NCBI RefSeq assembly: GCF_003477995.1
Contig: NZ_QUEM01000034.1
Span: forward strand, 1 to 39,205
Direction: 5' to 3'
Source of the DNA: Bacteroides sp. OF04-15BH
GTDB taxonomy: Bacteria > Bacteroidota > Bacteroidia > Bacteroidales > Bacteroidaceae
DNA length: 39,205 nt
The position numbers and the translations under genes were made by a program. Under the pieces are notes generated by a model. It searched no databases. It saw nothing but the letters and a program-made list of their open reading frames with translations, and was not told where the DNA came from. This document shows positions 22,690 through 30,969 of this stretch, one piece after another. Positions within the stretch are counted from its first letter, which is position 1; each line of letters begins with the position of its first letter.

Positions 22690-25617
22690 TTAGTTTAATT
22701 CTTTATAGTCCGCAAGCAACTTGCCTAAAAGTTTGTTTGCCTCTACATTATATGTAGGAATGTTATAAGACGCGACAAAAGAAATAAGCAGCATTTCTAT
22801 CCATCGATTATAGTTTATAAAAGATGGTAAAGAGGTTAATTGGCTGTTTTCGTCTGTTGGCCTGATATCATCAAACAGTTCTGACAATTCTTCGTTGGAC
22901 ATCGGAATACATTGGGTATCTTCATAATCGAAAGACAGATGTAGATTATTTTTCTCATTGACCATCTTCAATTCTTCCTTTTTCTGACCTGAATAATATC
23001 TGTATCCCAAAGTAACGACAAAAGTATTGATGATTTCAGCTGTTGTATCCGCAATCATATCCAATATCTGGTGCGGGACCGAAATCGCATCGACAAACGG
23101 ACTGATCTTGCGTGCTATGACAGATTTCAATTCAATATAATCGGCCACAGCCTTTAAATTTTCTATGAGATCCAATATAACCAGAGTATTGCATCCCTGT
23201 GCCTCATAGAATTTCAAGTTCTTGGAACCTTTTATATCCAGAATCCACTTTTCCAGAATGCCTTCCGCCAATTGCTCCGAATTACTTTTCTGCTTGAAAT
23301 TACAAGCAAACAGTTTTTCCAGAGAAACCCCCTTGACATTTTCAAAAAATTCCTTACATGAGCCTGTTGAAGAAAAATGATATTCCTGACACAGGATTTC
23401 CAGATTCTGCTCGTAAGAATTATTGGCAGACAAACGACCATGACATCGGGAAAGGATCAGATCATATTCCTTCACATCACGCTCTGACGTTGCCTTTGTG
23501 TTGTTTAACTCATTGTAATAAAAGTCAAACACATAGTTTTCACTAATCTGAAGGTTTTGTATCATGCGTCCGAAGAAATAATTGTCCTTTCCACAAACGA
23601 CATCAAACTCGGCAATGATAGAGCCTGCACGCTCGATTGCCTTCTGCATGATATTCTCATCATTTTCATCATGATAATATTCCATCATCAATTGTATCAC
23701 CTGAGCCTGAAGACTACGCACTTCCTGCTGACACCGGTAAAGTCGGCTTTCTTTAGCGTTCCCCGCCACAATACCCAAGTTTTCAATAATACGGGTAGCA
23801 CCGTCATTATTCATAGTAGCAGCCGCGTCCCATGCCAGTTCCGGATCATCAAAAAAAGTGTTGACATGGATATTCGAAATAAAACTCTGCTTAAGTCTCT
23901 GATGGAAATCAGCATCTATTTCCACGGTTTCCACTCCACCCTGATCATATCCTTCAAACAAACGGTTGGCACTGCCACCAACTGTTCCTGAATATTTATA
24001 GTCACGTAAAAGATAAGTATTCTTGAATCCACCACGTTCGGTCCATTCATTAAACCAGCTCCGGCTATTGGCTTCCAGAACCTGATCGTAATATACCACT
24101 TTATAACGGTCATCCCACCGTTTGCTGATCTGTGTATCTCCTCCTTCCTGAACCGAGCTGCTCATGTCTATGTTGAATTTTGTCGCGATCATAAACAATG
24201 GCGAAATGATACTTTTATCAATATAAGCCGTACGTTCCCGTTTGGTTGCTCCTACATTAAATTTCAGCCATTGTTCCACAAGATCCGGCATTACAGTTGT
24301 ACCTACATGTATATGATCATGACAAAGCATCAGAACATTGATCAGACGTTCGTCACTGTATTTATTGAACAAATAACTCACCTTGCCACGAAGGACCATC
24401 TTTTTGTTCAATTCGAGTTTGACCTGTGATTCATCCAGTCTTAAACGTTCACGTGCTCCGGGGAAGTCAAAAATATCCACAGATTTCAAGAACTGTTTGC
24501 TCACCTTCTTGTTCCATCCCTTGGACAACAAATATTGACGGACATCGTCACCAGTTATTCCATTCAAATGATATAAAAGTTCTTCGCTGATTGTTTCTTC
24601 CGGTATCTGAAACACGACTTCCGCACAAATAGCAGACAGAATACTTTTCGAGAAACCGTTGATCACCTGATTCTTTTCTGTTAACAAATCGGTCCCATAA
24701 ACAGGGTTCGTATTACCGACAAGAGGCATTTCCGCATCCAGCGTCTGTAGGCAAATGGCACTCATCAGGGTGTTGGTTGTATTCAACAAAGCAGATACCG
24801 GAATATAAACCTTCTTTCCAAAACCTATAGTCTCATAACCTTGCAGTAAACGGGCAAAAAGAGCTGTTATATCAGAATTGTCATACCAAAGTTTGGACAA
24901 CAGTTGCGGCCATTCTGCCGGTTGTACTTTTGGAATAATACGCATAGCCGAATCAAAGAAGCAAGAAGACAACAGATCTCTGGCCTTTACTTCTCCTATA
25001 TGGTTCTTAACATATTCATAAATATTCATGATATCATCCTCACCAAGAATATCCTGAACTACAGGAGCATTCTGATAACGACGTTCCTGTGCCTGCATAA
25101 ACTCATCAATATCTTCCTTATTGATGATGGAATGATTCTTTACATCATTATAAGCACTGTCACATAAAATATTCAGCATGTCCGAAACATGAAGAATCTT
25201 TACCATAACAGGAAAATCCACATCAGGGACATCATATTTACAGGTAAAACGTGTAGCTACACCCGTTGCCTCGACATCCCGGCCAATCGGATTGAACTGC
25301 TCCACAAAATTATAGGTTTCATTTGTTTTCGGATCGACAAAAACCAACTGTTGTCCTTTTCGGGCCAACAAAGAACTGATGACATAACTTTTTCCTTTCT
25401 GACTTTCTCCAAATGCCGCAATAGCAGGATTGCTCTCCAAAGAAAAAAGAAGCCGCTTTAACTGCCGACGCACATTTACAAGTTTCTTAAAGGTCTCTTC
25501 TTTACGCCCTTGCTGTAAATAGCCATCAGACCATTTAATAAAATTATTAATAAAGGTTATCTGATTCGTTACATTTTGTATCAAATCCTGATTCCTTGTT
25601 TCTACTATATCGTTCAT
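22690..25617 (-). CDS. SrfC-like P-loop NTPase
   Basis: In this 975-aa protein, residues 70-77 are a P-loop 'GESQKGKS', followed by a helix 'YVISSLLARKG'. Residues about 380-390 contain 'VDIFDFPGARER', a Walker B/G3-type D-x-P-G (D384-G387). The pairing of 'GESQKGKS' with 'DFPGARER' and the adjacency to an SrfB-like gene make this a homologue of the enterobacterial 'virulence factor' SrfC family (assigned from motif memory). The remaining 550 residues are predominantly helical. SrfC-type proteins are large dynamin/GTPase-like proteins of unknown activity. There is no signal peptide, so it is cytoplasmic. It starts 15 bp after the SrfB-like gene ends and probably forms a complex with its product. 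Confidence 0.8.
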   Translation of the reverse strand: MNDIVETRNQDLIQNVTNQITFINNFIKWSDGYLQQGRKEETFKKLVNVRRQLKRLLFSLESNPAIAAFGESQKGKSYVISSLLARKGQQLVFVDPKTNETYNFVEQFNPIGRDVEATGVATRFTCKYDVPDVDFPVMVKILHVSDMLNILCDSAYNDVKNHSIINKEDIDEFMQAQERRYQNAPVVQDILGEDDIMNIYEYVKNHIGEVKARDLLSSCFFDSAMRIIPKVQPAEWPQLLSKLWYDNSDITALFARLLQGYETIGFGKKVYIPVSALLNTTNTLMSAICLQTLDAEMPLVGNTNPVYGTDLLTEKNQVINGFSKSILSAICAEVVFQIPEETISEELLYHLNGITGDDVRQYLLSKGWNKKVSKQFLKSVDIFDFPGARERLRLDESQVKLELNKKMVLRGKVSYLFNKYSDERLINVLMLCHDHIHVGTTVMPDLVEQWLKFNVGATKRERTAYIDKSIISPLFMIATKFNIDMSSSVQEGGDTQISKRWDDRYKVVYYDQVLEANSRSWFNEWTERGGFKNTYLLRDYKYSGTVGGSANRLFEGYDQGGVETVEIDADFHQRLKQSFISNIHVNTFFDDPELAWDAAATMNNDGATRIIENLGIVAGNAKESRLYRCQQEVRSLQAQVIQLMMEYYHDENDENIMQKAIERAGSIIAEFDVVCGKDNYFFGRMIQNLQISENYVFDFYYNELNNTKATSERDVKEYDLILSRCHGRLSANNSYEQNLEILCQEYHFSSTGSCKEFFENVKGVSLEKLFACNFKQKSNSEQLAEGILEKWILDIKGSKNLKFYEAQGCNTLVILDLIENLKAVADYIELKSVIARKISPFVDAISVPHQILDMIADTTAEIINTFVVTLGYRYYSGQKKEELKMVNEKNNLHLSFDYEDTQCIPMSNEELSELFDDIRPTDENSQLTSLPSFINYNRWIEMLLISFVASYNIPTYNVEANKLLGKLLADYKELN

Positions 25618-25632
25618 TGCTAATAATCCTAA

Positions 25633-28600
25633 TTATCCGTTAATACTCAAAACAAATTCCCCCTTATCAAGCCAGTAGGCACCATCACCCGCCAAACTCT
25701 GAACTCCGAACCGAAGTTTTTGAATTGAAAATGGTTTGCCCATGGCATCTACGGCCGATACAATCTTCAATTGTTCTTTATCTTGTGAATAGTTTCGCAC
25801 GATTGAAACCTTTAATGGCAAAGAAACCGTATGCAGATCTACCTCATCATTCAAATCCAACGCGAACAAAGGTCGTGCCTGATAAAATCTTGAAATCAGC
25901 TGTTTACACCCGATAAACAAAGGAAATCCGTGTACCTCAAAAGTTGCCGTATTTTGATCAGGTGTAAGCATCACTTCTGCAATTTTCTGGTTGACAGCAT
26001 TATACAAGCCCATATAATTTGCAGTAGAAACCATATCCTTTTTAAGATTGGTCATATCCATATGGAAGCCATGAATACCTCCATTAGAAGACATATATCC
26101 AATCATAGCTCCTACAGCAACCAAAGATTTCTGGTCCTTAAAATATCCGAGTCCGTCCGCAAACGGATACCATTCTCCGACACGATAATCATTAAGACGA
26201 ATCAAACGGTTCGGACTGGTCGGGTAATATTTCAGGAACAGATCGGTAATAGCCGACAAAGAAGTCGGTTTACCGGCCAAAAGTACGATATCACAACCAT
26301 ACGTATTCAAGACAACAGCCAACTGTTTCATTAACGGCTCGATCTTTGTTATGATGATTTTTGAAAGTTCTTCTCCATCAAAATTCCAAACAATCTTCTT
26401 AAAATCAAAAGCTACATATGTCTTTTCATTTCGAACAAGACTGAAATGCTTGTTAAAATGATCCAAAATGAATTCTGCCGGTTGGAGTTCATAGAAAAAG
26501 TCTTCAAAACGTAAACGCATAGATTTACGTCCCAGACGCAACATATCCAACATTTTCAGTCCCATCGGAACCGATATCTGAATATTGAAATCCTGACGCA
26601 TCATCCGGTCTTTATAATCCATTAACGCTTTGTCCTTACCGAAAAAATTATGGATGCGTTCTGATGTTTCTCTTGAAGCATACATATACTTTATTTCCTG
26701 CTTCTCGGTTTCATTCATCTTATCGAAGTTGACCTTGCCTTTCAAGTCCAAAGCCTCTATAAAATCCACATCGGAAAGCTCCATATAAGCAGAACATACA
26801 GCATTAAAAACAGGACCATCGTATACCTGACCTAACTTTTTATTTGAACCTTCAATAATTATGGCCCGAACAATCTCTTCCAGAAGATCGTCTCCGGCAT
26901 AATAAAAACTATCCCAGAAAAGAGGTTTGGGAGTTAATTTACAAACCCCCTTATCATCATATTTATAAGCACAAATCATCAGGTCAGTTGTACCGGCACC
27001 TATATCTATCGAACCTATAGTCAAGGATTTTCTGTTATAGTCATCTTCAAGAAATTCTTTTCTGACATGTCCGTAAAGTTCAAAGAAATCCTCACAATGA
27101 TTCAAATACCTCTGAGCAACCTCTGCATACAAATATACCAGCTGACAACAGGTTGCCTCATCATAGCCCCATTCCGCCTTGACTCTACTTGAAGCCGGAT
27201 TATTAGGATTAACAGACAGATCCTTAACAGAAGGAATTATTTTCACCTTATCCTGCCATTCAGACGGATTATAAGGTTGGAAATAAAGATCCGGATCCTT
27301 GCAACGTAAAAGAGCGATATAAGCTTCTTCCGCACACTGCCGCAAAATAATCTGCTCTTCTTTAGGCATGGCTGTCGGACAAGTAATAATAATATTGTTC
27401 AATTTTCGTGGAATGTTGACATCACCATGCTTGTTTCTGAAGTTTTCTCCATTAATCTGACAATTTGCCTGTTGAAAAATTTCAATCAAAACAAAGGTCA
27501 TCAAAGAACGTCTTGAGAAAGAACTGAACACGCCTCCTGTTTTGTTTTTTCTCAAGGTTCCATCACTATCAAACTGTTCTGAAAGTCCCTTTATATTAAT
27601 ATAATGATTTAAAGAATAATTCTCATCTTCATCGGTTGTCAGAAAATCCCATTGCCCATTAAATTGTCTGTTATCCCATAAATAACGTTTTGGACTGGAA
27701 TAGTTCGTCGTTCGTTGAGCAATTCCGTTAGCGGGACGGGATTTATAGATAAGTTTTATCGCCTCATCACCTACGCGTAAAAAGCTTTGCCATGAGAACT
27801 GATCCAAGACATCCATCTCTCCAAATTTACAATGATGAAAAGCAAGTCTCATGTCAAAAGGCTTCTTATAAACCTTCCATGGTTCCGATAGATCCTGCAA
27901 TTGCAACATTTCCACTTTAGTAAAATCAGCATTCTCAAACAAGACTCCGCAAGTTCGGGAATTACCAATATCAAGAACCAAGTCAACCGGTTTTGCTGTT
28001 TCCTCATCCGTATATAAAATAATTTCAGGAGTTAATCCTGCCTTTTGCAAATAGGATATGATTGTTATATAATAAGCAATATATCTGAAATGAGTCACAT
28101 CTCCTTCAGAAGATGTAATTTCTGAATTTTCCTTATTTCCGTGTATCAGAGAAGCGATATATTCATCAACCCATTCACAATTATATGGTGACGCTGAAAA
28201 GAAATTGAATAAAAAAGAAAGATCATCACAAATGGCATAATGTTTTTCTACTTCTCCATCATAAAAATAAGGTCTGATATTAGAATCATCATTCTTTATG
28301 GAATTTGTATCAAAAGCCCAAACCAAATGATATTTACGTACATTTTTTACTTTTGATGCAGGTACCAATTTTACCCGACACCAACTCGTAGGACCAAACA
28401 CACTTTTATTTGATGAATTTTTCTCAAACATGGGAACAGGAAGCCATCTATTTTCTATAGTATCCAAAGGACAGTTCCCTTTAACCAGTTTTTCTGTTAT
28501 AGAACCTCCAAAACAATACTCACTGTAACAATACTTTTCATCAAGCAGATTCAATGTGTCAAAATCAATCTTATTTTCGTCAACCAAACATTCCACACCA

Positions 28601-28884
28601 GCCGCATTCGTAAAAACATAAGGTACAGGAGCATGCTCCCGAAGCTCTTGTAAACGAACGATCTGACCTCCGGAAAAGCTCACTGCAATTTCGAGGTTCC
28701 AGATATCGTCAATGATGTTATAACTTTCGTAAAAAACTAAAGGAACATCAAATCCATTTTCATCTTTTATAGAAACAGGGGACATATAAGCCCCATTTCT
28801 GTCAACAAAACTTTCTTCCGGTTTTATTTCAAAATCGTAGGAATGAAATTGTATTCCGGTATTTGCAATTAAGGATATATTCAT
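25633..28884 (-). CDS. SrfB-like actin-fold ATPase
   Basis: The frame is open to 28947, but the ATG at 28884 (MNISLIANTGIQFHSYDF) is preferred: it lies two bases after the preceding stop, while the longer start would overlap that gene by about 60 bp. The 1083-aa product has a beta-rich N-terminal region (1-290). An actin/Hsp70-type ATPase core follows: phosphate-1 'LVLDIGNSRTCG' (D305), phosphate-2 'GSIDIGAGTTDLM' (D627) and adenosine motif 'VLLAGKPTSL' (about 868-877). Length and motif order fit the SrfB family (PF07520, from memory). SrfB is found in the srfABC operon of enterobacteria, where its biochemistry is unresolved. The protein is cytoplasmic. With SrfC immediately downstream, it is the likely ATP-driven organiser of the system. 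Confidence 0.85.
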   Translation of the reverse strand: MNISLIANTGIQFHSYDFEIKPEESFVDRNGAYMSPVSIKDENGFDVPLVFYESYNIIDDIWNLEIAVSFSGGQIVRLQELREHAPVPYVFTNAAGVECLVDENKIDFDTLNLLDEKYCYSEYCFGGSITEKLVKGNCPLDTIENRWLPVPMFEKNSSNKSVFGPTSWCRVKLVPASKVKNVRKYHLVWAFDTNSIKNDDSNIRPYFYDGEVEKHYAICDDLSFLFNFFSASPYNCEWVDEYIASLIHGNKENSEITSSEGDVTHFRYIAYYITIISYLQKAGLTPEIILYTDEETAKPVDLVLDIGNSRTCGVLFENADFTKVEMLQLQDLSEPWKVYKKPFDMRLAFHHCKFGEMDVLDQFSWQSFLRVGDEAIKLIYKSRPANGIAQRTTNYSSPKRYLWDNRQFNGQWDFLTTDEDENYSLNHYINIKGLSEQFDSDGTLRKNKTGGVFSSFSRRSLMTFVLIEIFQQANCQINGENFRNKHGDVNIPRKLNNIIITCPTAMPKEEQIILRQCAEEAYIALLRCKDPDLYFQPYNPSEWQDKVKIIPSVKDLSVNPNNPASSRVKAEWGYDEATCCQLVYLYAEVAQRYLNHCEDFFELYGHVRKEFLEDDYNRKSLTIGSIDIGAGTTDLMICAYKYDDKGVCKLTPKPLFWDSFYYAGDDLLEEIVRAIIIEGSNKKLGQVYDGPVFNAVCSAYMELSDVDFIEALDLKGKVNFDKMNETEKQEIKYMYASRETSERIHNFFGKDKALMDYKDRMMRQDFNIQISVPMGLKMLDMLRLGRKSMRLRFEDFFYELQPAEFILDHFNKHFSLVRNEKTYVAFDFKKIVWNFDGEELSKIIITKIEPLMKQLAVVLNTYGCDIVLLAGKPTSLSAITDLFLKYYPTSPNRLIRLNDYRVGEWYPFADGLGYFKDQKSLVAVGAMIGYMSSNGGIHGFHMDMTNLKKDMVSTANYMGLYNAVNQKIAEVMLTPDQNTATFEVHGFPLFIGCKQLISRFYQARPLFALDLNDEVDLHTVSLPLKVSIVRNYSQDKEQLKIVSAVDAMGKPFSIQKLRFGVQSLAGDGAYWLDKGEFVLSING

Positions 28885-28886
28885 AA

Positions 28887-29138
28887 TTATTCTATTATAA
28901 AAATTATTATCAGAGCTTGAAGTATCAGACAAAACGGAACAAACCAAACAAACAGTTTATGCCTTGTTTTATGTCTAAAAACATACATTCCCAATAAAGC
29001 ACCCAGAGCACCTAAAAATAAAGAAGAGGACAACAAAACAGCTTCGGGAATCCGCCATTTATTGTGAATGGCACGATATTTATCATAACCATATAAAAAA
29101 AAAGTATATAGATTTATCAATATCAGAACAGTTATCAT
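28887..29138 (-). CDS. DUF1294 small membrane protein
   Basis: This 83-aa protein starts 'MITVLILINLYTFFLYGYDKYRA', a membrane helix with the family's conserved 'DK', then 'WRIPEAVLL', 'GALGALLGM' and 'FRHKTRHKLF', and a final membrane helix. These are the DUF1294 hallmarks (D-K-x-x-A, W-R-I-P-E, G-x-x-G-A-x-x-G-M, F-R-H-K-T). DUF1294 proteins are small inner-membrane proteins without an assigned activity; some are fused to cold-shock domains. It lies two bases upstream of the SrfB-like start and 29 bp downstream of the first gene of the array. It could be a membrane docking factor for SrfB, but it may also be a passenger. Confidence 0.88.
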   Translation of the reverse strand: MITVLILINLYTFFLYGYDKYRAIHNKWRIPEAVLLSSSLFLGALGALLGMYVFRHKTRHKLFVWFVPFCLILQALIIIFIIE

Positions 29139-29167
29139 GACTTTTTATCTTTCAGCCTTAAAACGAA

Positions 29168-30547
29168 TTATTCTTCTTTGAAGTAAACATCTTCAAGTCC
29201 CAAATTCTCCGCCATTTTATCGGAGAACTTGGCAAAACAAACAGTTGTCATTCGTCGATATCCGTCTTTGACATCCTCAATACCTGTAATTTCATTTCCA
29301 GGATCTCCAACTTCAGAATACTCATACGTTATATCCGATCCTGGAATAGAAAATTTCGCGTCAAATTCTACATCTATCGCTAAAATATATGCCTTGGGAG
29401 TTTCATCCTGTACATAAGTCCAAATATTAGGTAAGCTTTTTACCTGCTCATCACTTCTATTTTTCACCACATAATTAAAGGACAAGACAGGAGAATTTTC
29501 TGCAGCCTCATATGATGATGTAACAACAGATACAAGATCTTTTGAGAACATATTATTAAAGCTCTTTTGAACTCCATCAGCGAGAATCTGCATCAAGGAA
29601 CCACGATCCTGCTCCGTAAAATTCTCTTTTAGAGATAATAAATTTCCTTCTAATGGTAATTTTTCATCACGATACCAGGAATATAGGAATTCTTTAATAT
29701 TCTCATCATACTCATCAAAATCTTTCAAGGTTATATTAGGGTTCATATCCAAAAGAATTGTATTGATTCGATTATGCTTCATATAATGAAGCATTGCTGT
29801 CATATATTTTACAGCCTTCGGAGATTCTTTTGTTTTATCCCTTTGTTCGTATTTCAAAATTTCAATATCCCACAATGAATCTAAACGACTATTAACTACC
29901 GGACTATATTTTCCTTCAGGAAAATCTTTCAAATACTCCATCAAAAGATTCACCGGATTTGATGACAGATTCATTTCCAGAAACATAACATCTTCATAAT
30001 GCTTACCATTTGGAAATTGCCGACAATAATCCTGACATGTATAAATACTCTGTTCTTTTACAACTTTATTATAAAAACGCTTTTCCTTAAAATAAGGCAG
30101 ATTATAAATCACAAAAGCAAGAATTATCGCAGCAATAAAACTACCGTAAATAATACGTTTGCGGGATTTTGCCTTTTTCTGTGAAGCTAGAAGTATTTCC
30201 TCTTGAGCACTAAAATCCACTTCTTGAACCAATAAATCCAAGCGTTTCCCCTGTCTTAATATTGCAGCTACATCATTTGCTCCTTTTTCCTGCTGTTTTT
30301 TATTCTCCTCATCAGAAATCGGAATACGTTGTTCTTCCTCATACCGTTTCTGTTCGCTCCATTTCTGCAACAACTGATTAATGACTGTTTTCTCAATCAG
30401 TGTAGATTCAGCCAAAACCTTTTCATATAATGCCTGTAAAGTCAATCCTGCGTTTGGAACTAAAGAGATACCTTTTCTATGTGCCAGATTAACAAGCAAA
30501 TTCAATAATCTACCATACCACCGGGAAGATAAAAATTTCTGTTTCAT
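29168..30547 (-). CDS. Bitopic protein, first gene of the array
   Basis: This 459-aa protein has a cytoplasmic N-terminal helical part (1-130, 'LLQKWSEQKRYEEEQRIP'), one membrane helix (about 131-150), and a C-terminal part of about 300 residues. The C-terminal part opens with two short helical repeats, 'QDYCRQFPNGKHYEDV' and 'MEYLKDFPEGKYSPVV'. They have the [YC]..FP[NE]GK[HY] spacing common in repeat segments of bacterial effector and signalling proteins, and recall the 41-residue repeats of the GTPase. The far C-terminus is beta-rich. No SrfA assignment can be made with confidence, although its place next to SrfB/SrfC would suit such a partner. It is the promoter-proximal gene, and the 422 bp upstream hold no other gene. 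Confidence 0.75.
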   Translation of the reverse strand: MKQKFLSSRWYGRLLNLLVNLAHRKGISLVPNAGLTLQALYEKVLAESTLIEKTVINQLLQKWSEQKRYEEEQRIPISDEENKKQQEKGANDVAAILRQGKRLDLLVQEVDFSAQEEILLASQKKAKSRKRIIYGSFIAAIILAFVIYNLPYFKEKRFYNKVVKEQSIYTCQDYCRQFPNGKHYEDVMFLEMNLSSNPVNLLMEYLKDFPEGKYSPVVNSRLDSLWDIEILKYEQRDKTKESPKAVKYMTAMLHYMKHNRINTILLDMNPNITLKDFDEYDENIKEFLYSWYRDEKLPLEGNLLSLKENFTEQDRGSLMQILADGVQKSFNNMFSKDLVSVVTSSYEAAENSPVLSFNYVVKNRSDEQVKSLPNIWTYVQDETPKAYILAIDVEFDAKFSIPGSDITYEYSEVGDPGNEITGIEDVKDGYRRMTTVCFAKFSDKMAENLGLEDVYFKEE

Positions 30548-30969
30548 ACAATGCTAATTAAAGAACACTTCAAAATAAAGAATCAACAGACTCAACTCTA
30601 AATATTTATATAACAAGAGATAAAAACCATTCCAAGCTATCAAGCCCATCATTAATTTATGAAAAAATAAATTTTCTAAAAGATATCGGATTTTTGCCTA
30701 ATGCACTAAAAGCAAACTTTCATACTAAGCAATGATCAACTAATAAACAACAGTTTACACCCATATATACTAAAAACAATCGATAATATCCAGTAACGGT
30801 CAGAGCACGCTTCGCGGTCGTTAGCCACATGAACTAACGAAATAATTACTAACTTCCATATGATTCAGTCTATATCTTATTTTTTAAAGAATAGCCTATA
30901 CATAGTCTTTTCTCTATTGTAGAGATATACATTTTGAAAAACATTTCTTACACCTGACTTTAGTTCTAT
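30548..30969. other. Gene-free leader between the recombinase gene and the array
   Basis: This is AT-rich non-coding DNA of 422 bp. The array's promoter should be here, but I see no good match on the minus strand to the Bacteroidetes pattern (TTTG, about 19 bp, TAnnTTTG); the nearest candidate, TTATTTTG at 30571-30578, has one mismatch and no -33 partner. An isolated GC-rich patch lies at about 30795-30840. The tyrosine recombinase gene ends at the right edge on the same strand, so read-through from it is also possible. Confidence 0.5.
30795..30840. other. GC-rich patch with a 7-bp inverted repeat, candidate recombination or regulatory site
   Basis: Within AT-rich DNA, 'GGTCAGAGCACGCTTCGCGG' is followed by TCGTTAG (30818-30824), nine bases, and CTAACGA (30834-30840), a perfect inverted repeat. 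The left edge contains CAGTAACGG (30791-30799), which also occurs at 32324-32332 inside the hairpin on the other side of the recombinase gene. Such a site beside a tyrosine recombinase gene could be an attachment site, an inversion site or an operator. It has only weak support from sequence alone. Confidence 0.35.

Noticed and set aside
30548..30969. Possible tRNA or small RNA gene in the leader
   Set aside because: The GC-rich patch forms only a 7-bp stem. No cloverleaf, no anticodon arm and no terminator-like hairpin with a T tract could be built.
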